Made by a program: the position numbers and the translations under genes
Notes under the pieces: model-generated
What the model saw: only the letters and a program-made list of their open reading frames with translations
What the model was told of the DNA's origin: nothing
The model's database searches: none
In this document: positions 31,306 to 40,949 of the stretch, piece after piece
Layout of the letters: each line of letters opens with the position of its first letter
How positions within the stretch are numbered: the first letter of the stretch is position 1
Assembly: GCA_949825045.1 (NCBI GenBank)
Contig: OX463809.1
Coordinates: forward strand, 5,545,501-5,609,500
Length of the DNA stretch: 64,000 nt
Direction: 5' to 3'
From: Argyresthia goedartella
Lineage: Eukaryota > Arthropoda > Insecta > Lepidoptera > Argyresthiidae

Positions 31306-32912
31306 ATGGCTCTGGCTCAAGATGAAAACAGAAATTGGAGGAAATATGCTGTGAATTATGATCCAATAAAAGTTGGATCCATCGATGGTATAATCTTAAT
31401 TATTTTTTGAGGCCAACCAAGGCGTTCAGGGTGCATTAAGTGAGCATTTGTGGGTCAGAGTGTCGATAAGGGGGCGGATTTGTGCATGTATTATAATGTA
31501 TTCTGTGCATGTAATCTTCCACTGATAGATCTCGCGCCACGAATTATGAGCGCTGGCGACGTTAGCGGGAATTACTGCGCATATGTACAGGTATTGAAAA
31601 GTAACTACAGCGCATTCAAGGCCACCGCTCATAATATGTGGCGCGAAGTATACATTTGCTCAGTCAACCTAAATCTGTCCTGCGTAATTCTTCAAACTAT
31701 GTTCCCTCTGCAGATCATAGATATGATCTGCAGAGGGAACATAGTTTGATCTATGGACTGGAGCAAGTTTTTTTCGTTTATTTATATTTTTTTGTTTTCA
31801 TACTTTTTATTATGATTTTGTATGTAATAAAGGTATGATATGGATTACCAGCCCCCTTATCAACATTTATTTATTATGACAGTTTTTTTGCTGTGACCAA
31901 GATTTACCAAGTTATAGGCGTTTCAAATTCCGCCCCCTTAGAGACACTCTGATCCTTGGTTCCTTTAGGTCACTTTCTGTTCAAATACTAAAGTTAGATA
32001 GTGTTAGGTCACACTTACGAAAAAATGTGCCCCCTTCGCTTCAGTCTGACCCTCTTCACGGTGACATTATGCATATTGTCTGATAGACCTATTTGAATCT
32101 GCTACAAAATATTTCGCATTACAGGGACTGACACTGAGCCTCATGACCGTTCCATCATTCGAGCTATCAACTCAAAGTATGTCCCAAATAAGGCAGTAAA
32201 AGGAGATCCTAGTCACACTTTGTTTGCCGCCAGATTTAACCCACGAACCACACAAGTAAGTTTTAATAAGATCATAATGTATTCTCAGCAGTATATTAGT
32301 AACTACAACATATGAATTGGAAGAACGGAGCTGGATTATGAGATTCTTGTCACAGGCTTATTTACACTTGAGCACACATATATATATATATATATATATA
32401 TACAACAATTAGGATTGTACTAAAACTATCCGAGTATATATTATATGTTGTTGTGTTATTATATTATATATTATTATTATCAGGACTTTCCACTTTGTAT
32501 CCTTTATAACATTTACCTGAAAAAAGTTTTTCATATTCTTCAGGAAACCATAGAATCAGAATTTGCCAAGTTTGGCAAAATAATCCACTGCAGACTTGTA
32601 AAAGACATTGTCACCGGAAAATCTAAACAATATGCTTTCATTGTGTTTGAGTCTACCGGCAACATGGAGAAAGCTCTCCGAGAGATGAATAAGGAGTACA
32701 TTGATGGTGCAGAGATCATTGTGGAGAAGGAAGCAGAGAGAAGCATGAGAGGGTGGAAGCCCAGGAGACTTGGAGGGGGGTTCGGTGGGCGCAAGGAGTC
32801 AGGCCAGCTGAGGTTTGGTGGCACTGACAGGCCATTCCGGAAACCCATCATCATCAGACAACACAAGTCTAATGAGAGTTTAGACAGTAAAAGGTTGGTA
32901 TATTTATTATAG
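31306..32912 (+). CDS. SNRNP35: U11/U12 small nuclear ribonucleoprotein 35 kDa protein
   Basis: Host gene of the minor (U12-type) spliceosome. The protein contacts U11 snRNA and helps recognise U12-type 5' splice sites in the nucleus. I model three exons: 31306-31387, 32125-32255 and 32544-32912, with introns gtataa...acag and gtaagt...tcag. Phases agree (1, then 0), giving 193 aa. YDPIKVGSIDGTD and PHDR precede one RRM with RNP2 LFAARF (residues 60-65) and RNP1 KQYAFIVF (99-106). Then comes the family signature GWKPRRLGGG and ESGQLRFGGTDRPFRKPI. The vertebrate Arg/Glu-rich tail is absent, and the last residues KRLVYLL could be read-through into a further intron. The match is from recall, but the signature is specific. 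Confidence 0.9.
31533..31645. mobile_element. Short palindromic MITE, copy 2, in SNRNP35 intron 1
   Basis: Inverted termini CGCGCCACGAATTATGAGCG (31533) and the complement of CGCTCATAATATGTGGCGCG (ending 31645) match at 18 of 20 positions. The 113-bp unit has no ORF. Copy 1 is at 21446-21552. Confidence 0.8.
31692..31749. repeat. Perfect 27-bp hairpin, 4-nt loop, in SNRNP35 intron 1
   Basis: Arms 31692-31718 and 31723-31749 are exact reverse complements around AGAT. In the pre-mRNA this would form a fully paired stem. Confidence 0.95.
32379..32402. repeat. (TA)n microsatellite in SNRNP35 intron 2
   Basis: Twelve TA units between CACACA and CAACAATT. Confidence 0.9.
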
Positions 32913-33365
32913 AATAATTGTTGGATTCACTTCTCATTTCCATGACATTAGTTGTTAATTTTACACACAACACAGTGCCAGTTACCACCGCACTCAGAGT
33001 CATTTAATTTAATTAATCCGATTCCAAATTAAAATTTACACACAATCGCTCACTAAGTAATCCTTAATGAATTATTTATTTATTTATTTAATATACAAGT
33101 ACGATATACAACATTACAGGTATACACCCAACGCGCTGTACAAAGTCTAATAGTTATACAATGTCAGTATCAATTTAGGTAAGTTGATTTCACAGGTAGG
33201 GAACAAAGGGTACAAATTTGTAGAAAATACTACTTATCAAATCACATTAAACATTAAATTTAGGTCAAATTCAAATAGTATTAAACATTATTAGGTATGT
33301 CAAGGGTACTGAAATAAAATGTCAATGCAAAAAATAATAATAATAATATTTCTAAGACAACACTT
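32913..33365. other. SNRNP35 downstream region
   Basis: Probably 3' UTR and spacer. ATTTATTTATTTATTTAATA at about 33069 resembles the tail end of a minus-strand retroelement fragment, but no coding part accompanies it. Otherwise nothing was recognised. Confidence 0.4.
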
Positions 33366-33795
33366 TCACTCCTTCATCTCGCAGAACCTGCCACATTCTC
33401 GCACAATATGCCTCCACTCATTACCAAACAGATCAGTCAGTGGTGCTGCAGCCAGCAGAGCATTGAGGCTATCCCGCGCCCTCACCAGTGGAGACTGCTG
33501 GCGCGCCACCGTGCGGTACGTGCCGCCCGCTAACAGCTGGTGCCTACGCGCGCGGAGATATCTGTCGGGCACGTATAGCGCGCATACCGTACCGACAAGC
33601 ACGGCGCAGTCACTGTCGCCTCGCAACAATCGACACACAGTCAGAAGCTGCTCGGTGTTACGTCTGACCTCTAGTGAGTTGTATCCGAGCATACCCAATA
33701 TAAAAGCGGATGGATAAAGATAAGGGTAGTATCCAAATTTCCGCTTATATAGGTATATCATTAAACGACTCTGGGTATGGCGGTCAGTGCCAATC
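33366..33795 (-). CDS. Unrecognised host protein, probable last coding exon
   Basis: About 140 codons are open on the minus strand from a plausible acceptor (TGACTAG at about 33793) to a TGA at 33366. The peptide starts near IGTDRHTQSRLMIYLYKRKFGYYPY and is rich in Leu/Arg helices (NTEQLLTVCRLLRG, RARDSLNALLAAAPL). It ends EWRHIVRECGRFCEMKE. Third codon positions are GC-biased on this strand only, which argues for real coding over the overlapping plus-strand ORF. It may be the end of a helical-repeat protein. I do not recognise the family. The rest of the gene would lie at higher coordinates and was not found, so a pseudogene or duplicated exon is possible. Confidence 0.5.
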
Positions 33796-33928
33796 CTAGT
33801 CATCAATTCAAGATAATAAGATGTAGGTAGGTATAGTTCATTATGTACCTTAATTATGATTCAGCAATTAAGCAGTGATCATTATTTTCAGGCCCCATAG
33901 CAGCAGCGGCAATAAAAACAAATATTGA

Positions 33929-35604
33929 ATGAAAGGAAATGTTGCTTGTCAAAATCTACAGAGATCCAGCAGTCTACAAGGCCATGCCTGCTTGTCAACC
34001 ATCAACTCAAACAATGTATTGAAAATAATGAGCAATGTGTGCTGTAAGGAATTGAAAGGATGGTGCAAGGCATTCACGTGGACAGAGAGATTGTTAACAA
34101 TTCTGGAAGCTATACTACTTGGCATACTCATTGCCTTACTAATTTTCGTTATAGTCCATCTCATTGTGTGTCCTGAACCAGCTACCCCAGAAAAACATGA
34201 TCACACTGAGACTAAACTACTAACTACTGTAGCCCCAGCTGCCCGACAAACATTTCCTCCAAGCACGACATGTACATGGAAAATGTCAAAGAAGACGAGC
34301 GCGGCCACTCACTACTACTACACAACCAGACAGGGAACCTCAACCACGGGACAGGAAACCACAACCACTGGACAGGAAACCACAAGCAATATTCGAGAAA
34401 CTACAAGCAATATTCGAGAAACTACAAGCAATATTCGAGAAACTACAAGCAATATTCGAAAAACTACAATAAGCATCCCAGCAAATAACACTTTCGAACA
34501 TATAGTGAAATTTTCCGAAGAGTCAGACGGCGAAGAGTCTCCAGAGAGCTACGAGCGCTTTATACTCGCTCTCGTCAAGTTCGGGCCGTCCCGCGATGTT
34601 ACATTCGGCTGCATACTGACTACAGTGAACTACTACTGGGCGGTGACCGCGGCTAGTTGCGTGAATGCCATCGAGCTCGGGGACTCCCTGGACGCCTACG
34701 TCATGGTGGAGCGGTATGGGGCGGGGCGCGGCGGGCGGCGGCACTTCGTGGCAGACGCGCAGGAGCACCCGCGCTACGGCGGTGCCGCCGCTGGCTTCGA
34801 CCTTGTGGCGCTGCGCTCGGGCGACAGGCTGCTCACGGACGCGACCCAGGCGGTCAAGCTGCCGACGTTGATCGACTACTACCTGACGACTATAGGGGAG
34901 AATTTCACTGTGCTGGGATTTGGGCGGTTTAGGTAAGCTCCTACAAATTCTATAAGTCTCTACCAAACAAGTAAGTAATAAACAAGCTGGTATTTTAATA
35001 TCATAACATGATTTACGATTTTTTATTTAAGGTAAGAATATCAAATTAAATTGGTTGAATGTATGGAATATGGAAATATACTAACGGCATCACCAGTCTA
35101 CGCCGATAACAACTATTACCTACCACCTATCAGTGTTCTAGACGGATATCCAGCTTTATCTACTGGACTACTGGAACAGTCATCACTCACAACTTCCACT
35201 GTCCCAGGACAGAGGAGGAGGGTCCAGGCCCGCGCCGGCTGCGGTACGCACGCGTGTGGTCGCTGCCCCGCGCGCAGTGTCCCGCGCCCCGCCCCGCGCC
35301 GGCGCCCGCGTGGGCCGCGCGCCACCTGGCCCGCGGGCGCGCGCTCGACAGCTCCCCGTGCGGGATCGACGCAGGCGCCTTGTGCTGCGGGGTGCGCTAC
35401 ACGCGCGGCTTGCCGTGCAACTACTGCGCGGGCACGCCGCTGCTGGGCCCGGACGCCGACGGGGGCGAGGGGGGCGAGGGGCGGGGGGACGTGCTGTACG
35501 GCGTGATGAGCGACAGCCGGCAGTGCGGGGAGGCGTGCGAGCCGGCGCTCTACGTCAACATCGCGGCCGTGAGGGACTGGCTGGATGCAGTGATTGCTGA
35601 ATAA
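33929..35604 (+). CDS. Membrane-anchored serine protease homologue, catalytically dead
   Basis: Two exons, 33929-34934 and 35209-35604, join in phase (donor AG/gtaagc, acceptor cccag/G). An upstream acceptor at about 33892 suggests a 5' UTR intron. The product is about 466 aa: cytoplasmic N-terminus, one transmembrane helix (residues 55-80), a Thr/Ser-rich stalk with four tandem ETTSNIR units, then a trypsin-fold domain from about residue 205. The usual TAAHC is TAASC, so the catalytic His is lost. The Asp site is present (FDLVALRS). The GDSGGP site is replaced by the CNYCAGTPL region, so the Ser is lost. It is therefore a type II membrane pseudoprotease. Such homologues act as cofactors or binding proteins in insects; the role here is unknown. 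AATAAA overlaps the stop. Confidence 0.78.
34383..34466. repeat. 21-bp coding tandem repeat, four units
   Basis: CAAGCAATATTCGAGAAAC recurs every 21 bp and encodes ETTSNIR each time, so it keeps the reading frame. The last unit differs by one base (GAA for GAG). It lies in the stalk of the pseudoprotease. Confidence 0.92.
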
Positions 35605-35794
35605 ATGGTTACAGCTTTTGTGTGTTTGTTATCTGGGTCGAATCATCAATATGCCAATGTTCAATGGACGTGGTTTGCATAGGATCGAGTCAAGTCGCTT
35701 GTGTACGAGGAGGCATATACTCAACAGTGAGTACCTTGACAGGCTGGTTGATGATGATGATAGTTATGAGATGCATTGCGAGATATTTATAAAA

Positions 35795-37110
35795 CAGCCG
35801 TCTGCGGGTGATGCTGCCGCGCAGAAAGGACTATTTGACGCTGGACCTGCACTCGAGTCTGTGAACAGCCGTCTGCGGGTGATGCTGCCGTGTAGTAAAG
35901 ACTATTTGACGCTGGACTTGCACTCGAGTCTGTGAACAGCCGTCTGCGGGTGATGCTGCCGCGCAGTAAGGACTATTTGACGCTGGACCTGCACTCGAGT
36001 CTGTGAACAGCCGTCTGCGGGTGATGCTGCCGTGCAGTAAAGACTATTTGACGCTGGACCTGCACTCGAGTCTGTGAACAGCCGTCTGCGGGTGATGCTG
36101 CCGTGTAGTAAAGACTATTTGACGCTGGACTTGCACTCGAGTCTGTGAACAGCCGTCTGCGGGTGATGCTGCCGCGCAGTAAGGACAATTTGACGCTGGA
36201 CCTGCTCTCGAGTCTGTGAACAGCCGTCTGCGGGTGATGCTGCCGTGCAGTAAAGACTATTTGACGCTGGACCTGCACTCGAGTCTGTGAACAGCCGTCT
36301 GCGGGTGCAGCTGCCGTGCAGTAAAGACTATTTGACGCTGGACCTGCACTCGAGTCTGTGAACAGCCGTCTGCGGGTGCTGCTGCCGTGCAGTAAAGACT
36401 ATTTGACGCTGGACCTGCACTCGACTCGGAGAACAGCCGTCTGCGGGTGCTGCTGCCGTGCAGTAAAGACTATTTGACGCTGGACCTGCACTCGAGTCTG
36501 TGAACAGCCGTCTGCGGGTGCTGCTGCCGTGCAGTAAGGACTATTGGACGCTGGGCCTGCACTCGAGTCTGAACAGCCGTCTGCGGGTGCTGCTGCCGTG
36601 CAGTAAGGACTATTGGACGCTGGGCCTGCACTCGAGTCTGTGAACAGCCGTCTGCGGGTGCTGCTGCCGTGCAGTAAGGACTATTGGACGCTGGGCCTGC
36701 ACTCGAGTCTGTCAACAGCCGTCTGCGGGTGCTGCTGCCGTGCAGTAGGACTATTGGACGCTGGACCTGCACTCGAATCTGAACAGCCGTCTGCGGGTGC
36801 TGCTGCCGTGCAGTAAAGACTATTTGACGCTGGACCTGCACTCGAGTCTGTGAACAGCCGTCTGCGGGTGCTGCTGCCGTGCAGTAAAGACTATTTGACG
36901 CTGGACCTGCACTCGAGTCTGTGAACAGCCGTCTGCGGGTGATGCTGCCGCGCAGTAAAGACTATTTGACGCTGGACCTGCACTCGAGTCTGTGAACAGC
37001 CGTCTGCGGGTGCTGCTGCCGCGCAGTAAAGACTATTTGACGCTGGACCTGCACTCGAGTCTGTGAACAGCCGTCTGCGGGTGCTGCTGCCGAAGACTAT
37101 TTAACGCTAG
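35795..37110. repeat. 71-bp minisatellite, about 18 units
   Basis: CAGCCGTCTGCGGGTGATGC starts at 35795, 35866, 35937 and onward every 71 bp, with occasional 1-3 bp indels. Units vary at diagnostic positions (GCGCAGTAAGG, GTGCAGTAAAG, GTGTAGTAAAG with CTTG for CCTG), and these variants cycle in the first third, a hint of higher-order structure. In the last two thirds TGATGC is replaced by TGCTGC. Because 71 is not a multiple of 3, the ORFs crossing it are not genes. The array begins about 190 bp after the pseudoprotease stop. Confidence 0.95.
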
Positions 37111-38333
37111 AGGTGCAACTCCTTCCTAAACAGCCGGCACGCGAGTGGCCTGCTCGGGTTGAAGTTCGTGATGGCCTGGCTCGAAGTGGCTGATTAGTGC
37201 AATGTAGATATTAATTGAGTTTTGTAACGACATACTTTTTGTGTAAATATTGAAAATTCGACGTTGATTCGTTTTCGTTTGTCATGTCTCATCTTTAAGA
37301 TTAGAAACCAGGGGCTGCAGTCCCCACAAATAGAGATCGACCGTCGGAGCTATACTGATAACTTTACAAAATGAAAGAGTTGAATAGTATGTTGTGTACA
37401 AATGGTATCACAAACTCTTTGTCGACACTGCAGCACCTGGCCAACTCTCGCACGACAATAGGTGTCAATAATATCTACTACAACACGCCAACTTAACTTG
37501 GCACCTTGCTCTGATGACGTCATATCGTCCGTCCGTCACTGTCGCGGCGAGGGCGAGAGCGAGCGGTAAAGAGACAGGAAACGCATTTCTCGCGTGTGCC
37601 GAGTTATCTTTGTAGCGTCGTATTTACCTATTGCAAAAGCTGTTCATCATCACAGCGTCAGCCAACATGCTCAGCCCACAGAGCACGCTGGGTCACTACC
37701 GCCGAACCACAATATCATACATCCAAGGTCAAATGACCAGTGGGGCGAATATCTAGGTCACGTACGTCACGTCGCGCACTGTAGGAGACGAGTTAGGACT
37801 ACAGTGCGACATAAAAGAGTAGAAAACGGAACTAAAGTGTTTCCGCGTCCAGAGGTGACTCTGTAGTCTGTCTAATTTCGTCTTAAACAACAACAAACGA
37901 AGATGGTGACGCCCTCAATTGTGTTCTACTCTTTTATGTCGCAGTATAGATACGTTAAAATAAAACCTGCGTTACCCGTGTCACTATTACTACCCATCTT
38001 ACTACCTGAGTACGTGCATTTTTTTCGCCCGTGTTACCACTAGCGTTTATTATTTCCCATATTACGACTGGCCATATACCTATGTACTTCATAATAACTC
38101 CGTGTAACTTATTACAACTTCCTGCTCTCCTAGTATTTTACCAAAGATATGATGATTTATTTATAGGTGCTTTGTGAGAATATTACCCGCAAATAATTAT
38201 AATATGAGCAAAAGGTCCTAAATATTAGTACCTTAGAGGTGAAGCCAGGCAAAAAGCTTGTGTTATATTTTCAACTGAACTATTGGGAAAAAAATCGCAC
38301 TAGTTCAGACAACTAACCTGTCCAATGAACGGG
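37111..38333. other. Non-coding region with an inverted repeat
   Basis: GCGACATAAAAGAGTAGAA (37806-37824) is repeated inverted at 37924-37942, enclosing about 100 bp, a small MITE-like unit. A CpG-rich stretch (37515-37610) contains GAGAGCGAGCGG. No convincing gene is present. Confidence 0.5.
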
Positions 38334-38460
38334 TTATTGCATATAGCTCCAAAAGCCTTTGATCTTGAAAAAAATGCCGCCCATACATCCATTGCATTTA
38401 AGTCCATGGAATTTCGTAGGTATTGTTCTTAAAAGAAAATATGATACCGTTAGCAATGAA
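38334..38460. repeat. Dispersed repeat, copy 1 (inverse of copy at 45930-46058)
   Basis: From TTGCATATAGCTCCAAAAGC to AAGTCCATGGA the sequence is nearly identical to the reverse complement of about 45978-46057. Weaker similarity continues to GATACCGTTAGCAATGAAAT. Confidence 0.8.
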
Positions 38461-39315
38461 ATAGTAAATCAAAAAAATATCATTAAGAGAAACAACCGTA
38501 TCCACATAATATTTTTATTTATTTGTATAAATCACTTGATATCACACTTTTCTTAGTTACGTAATATACATTTAAATCACAGTATTTATCACAATCATTG
38601 TGCTTATAACTTAATCATTATTTAGTTTAAATTTTATCACTTTTGCAAGGAAATGAAAGAAAACTTATTAAATTTGAAAAATCTTATTTGAAAAGGAAGG
38701 TAGTTGTTCAGGATTTAGTTTTTAAATATCGATAGTTCAGCCAAAACAGCGTTATTTTTTGTTTTGACTTTATATCAATAATTTTATTTATCCAGGCCAA
38801 AGAGAGATGTTATTTAAGTTGCAATTTGTTATTTTAGCCAAGCCATAGGTGTTTTTATTTCAGAAACATCTATCTAAGTTTAATTTATTTTATGTAAAGT
38901 AAGTACATATATTCTTTTTTTGGCGTGAGCTGAAATATTTGATAAGCGAGTTACATACATAAGAAGTTTAATCTAAAATATATGTCTTAACGGTAAGTTG
39001 GTAAAAATTAGATTTTCCTTTAAAAATACCACTACGCTTATAGTAATTTTAATATAATAAAACTTCTGCACTAACCAAAACCGTCGGTAACCCTAAAATG
39101 TCTAGGAATTGATAAGGCAATATCTGGCAACCCTGCGCACGAGTGATCCTATAAGGGTTTCTCCTGCTGAGATACGAAACCCTGAAAATGCCGTAAAACA
39201 GTTTGGTACAACCATATCACTATCTTTGTTATACGCCGCGAACACGAGTATTTTGAACAACAATATAGTCCATAGAATTATTATTTCTTACCTTGATCCA
39301 AATTCAAATTCCCAA
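38461..39315. other. AT-rich region with one GGGTTCC-type repeat end
   Basis: Mostly anonymous AT-rich DNA. At 39137-39195 the motifs GAGTGATCCTATAAGGGTTT and GATACGAAACCCTGAAAA resemble the 3' end of a common insect dispersed repeat, also represented near 51988 and 60706. Confidence 0.45.
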
Positions 39316-40510
39316 TTCCAAATGTCTTTATTTCTGTAGATATTTACATATACTTAGCAATCGTCATTTTTTGCCACTTCTCTACATTGGAGCACTGTGG
39401 GAGAAGAAGGGCGTAGAAACTCCAACAGATTGATTTTTAGATCTCTTTAAAAATTGCTTACGCTGAACTAATACAAAATATAATATTTAGTCATTATCAT
39501 AATTAATAAGCAGGAATAAATAATTACAAAATTATTAACAGCAAGGTCTGTGTTGAGCCAGATTAACCCCATACAGACCCATCATTTAAGTAATCTTGAA
39601 CATTGTAATATCCCTTTTTCGACAAAGTCGCTTTAACATGGATTTTAAATTGCTCAAATGGCAATTTCAAGATCTCCAGAGGTATCTTGTTGTAGTAGAG
39701 AATGCATTGACCCTTGAAAGAATTGCTAACCTTCGCGAGTCTAAACCGGGGCGCAAGTAGTCTGTGATTATTTCTTAGGTTAACATTACAGCTATCGCTA
39801 AGTTTGGGTAATTTTGTAAGGTTCTTGCGTACGTAAATTATATTTTCGAAAATAAATTGATTAGCTACAGTTAGTACGTCAATTTCTTTAAAAAGCTGTC
39901 TTAAGGAGTCTGTGCGTTTTAAATTATAAATTGCTCGAATAGCTCTTTTCTGTAAAATAAAAATAGTTTGAATATCCGCTGCTTTCCCCCACAAGATACC
40001 ATAGGACATGACACTATGAAAGTAACTAAAATAGACTAGCCTAGATGTAGCCACATCCATGTTTTGTCTGATGTTCCTAACAGCGTAAGCCGCAGAACTT
40101 AAATTACCAGCCAATTTTTTTATGTGGGGTCCCCACTGTAATTTGTTATCAATGGTTATTCCAAGAAACTTCGTGTCATTTACTAATTCTAACGTATAGC
40201 TGTCCAACACTAAACTGGTCCCAACTTGCCTGACATTTGGAAGTGAGAATTTGATACATTTGGTTTTACCAGCATTTAACAATAAATTGTTAACTGTGAA
40301 CCAATTCAAGGTTAAAGATAATATTCTATTGACATCATCAAAATCTTCTTTTTGTCTTTAAATTTTGAAGACCAGTGAAGTATCATCAGCAAACAACACT
40401 ATGTTAGTCAATTTCTCCACCATAAAAGGCAGATCGTTAATATATACCAGGAATAAGAAAGGGCCTAATATGGAACCTTGTGGAACGCCAATTTTTACTC
40501 CCGATCCGTT
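39316..40510 (-). pseudogene. Family E non-LTR element, 5'-truncated RT copy
   Basis: Minus strand: [16 protein letters not shown], the catalytic FADD (about 40385), an in-frame TAA in KI-stop-RQK (about 40355), then 248 codons from LNWFTVNNLLLNAGKTKCIKF to the end at 39563, and a 3' UTR of about 250 bp. The 3' UTR is nearly identical to 57664-57987. The RT is related to that at 62521-64000. It is 5'-truncated just upstream of the GVPQGS motif. Confidence 0.83.
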
Positions 40511-40949
40511 TCATATGTTATCTCCGTGGACGTACTCGGTCCTGGTTCAACTCGGTCATCCTGCATTTCGCTTCTTCTGAACTAGTAATTCAAGCGCACG
40601 CGAGTAACAAATATTAGTTGGTCGTAAACTAATAATTTCCGGTACGGCCACGCGTTTAGCTATTTGCACCTTTTTCTTTCATAAGGGCAGTCTACTGAAA
40701 GACAAAGATGTAAATAGCTACGTCACGCGTCATCGCTAATGGCGGCACCTATAGCTAGTTTCAACACATTCCTTCTTTTCGTATGGGTGCGAGTAAATAC
40801 ATGCATTTTTCGGTTTAAAATCGTTGATGTCTATGTCTTTCTGAATTATAACTATGATTTTTTGATTTTACCGTGATAGGCATATAAAGGATACTTATAA
40901 TAGTAGATTACTACACAAGGGACGTAAGAGAGCTAAGTATTATAAATTA
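40511..40949. other. Spacer with an imperfect hairpin
   Basis: About 40650-40730 can fold imperfectly (ACGCGT, GCTATTT, CTTT/TTTC against GAAA/AAAG, AAATAGC, ACGCGT), a MITE-like palindrome. No gene was seen. Confidence 0.5.

Noticed and set aside
33319..33717. 132-codon plus-strand ORF opposite the unrecognised exon
   Set aside because: Codon-position bias favours the minus strand. The plus frame starts in a low-complexity Ile run and has no motif.
34523..34966. Minus-strand and alternate-frame ORFs over the pseudoprotease exons
   Set aside because: They arise from GC-rich codon usage. Only the plus-strand frame joins across a consensus splice pair and shows a trypsin-fold pattern.
35594..37110. 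Long ORFs on both strands through the 71-bp array
   Set aside because: The period is not a multiple of 3, so frames change every unit and the peptides are by-products of the repeat.
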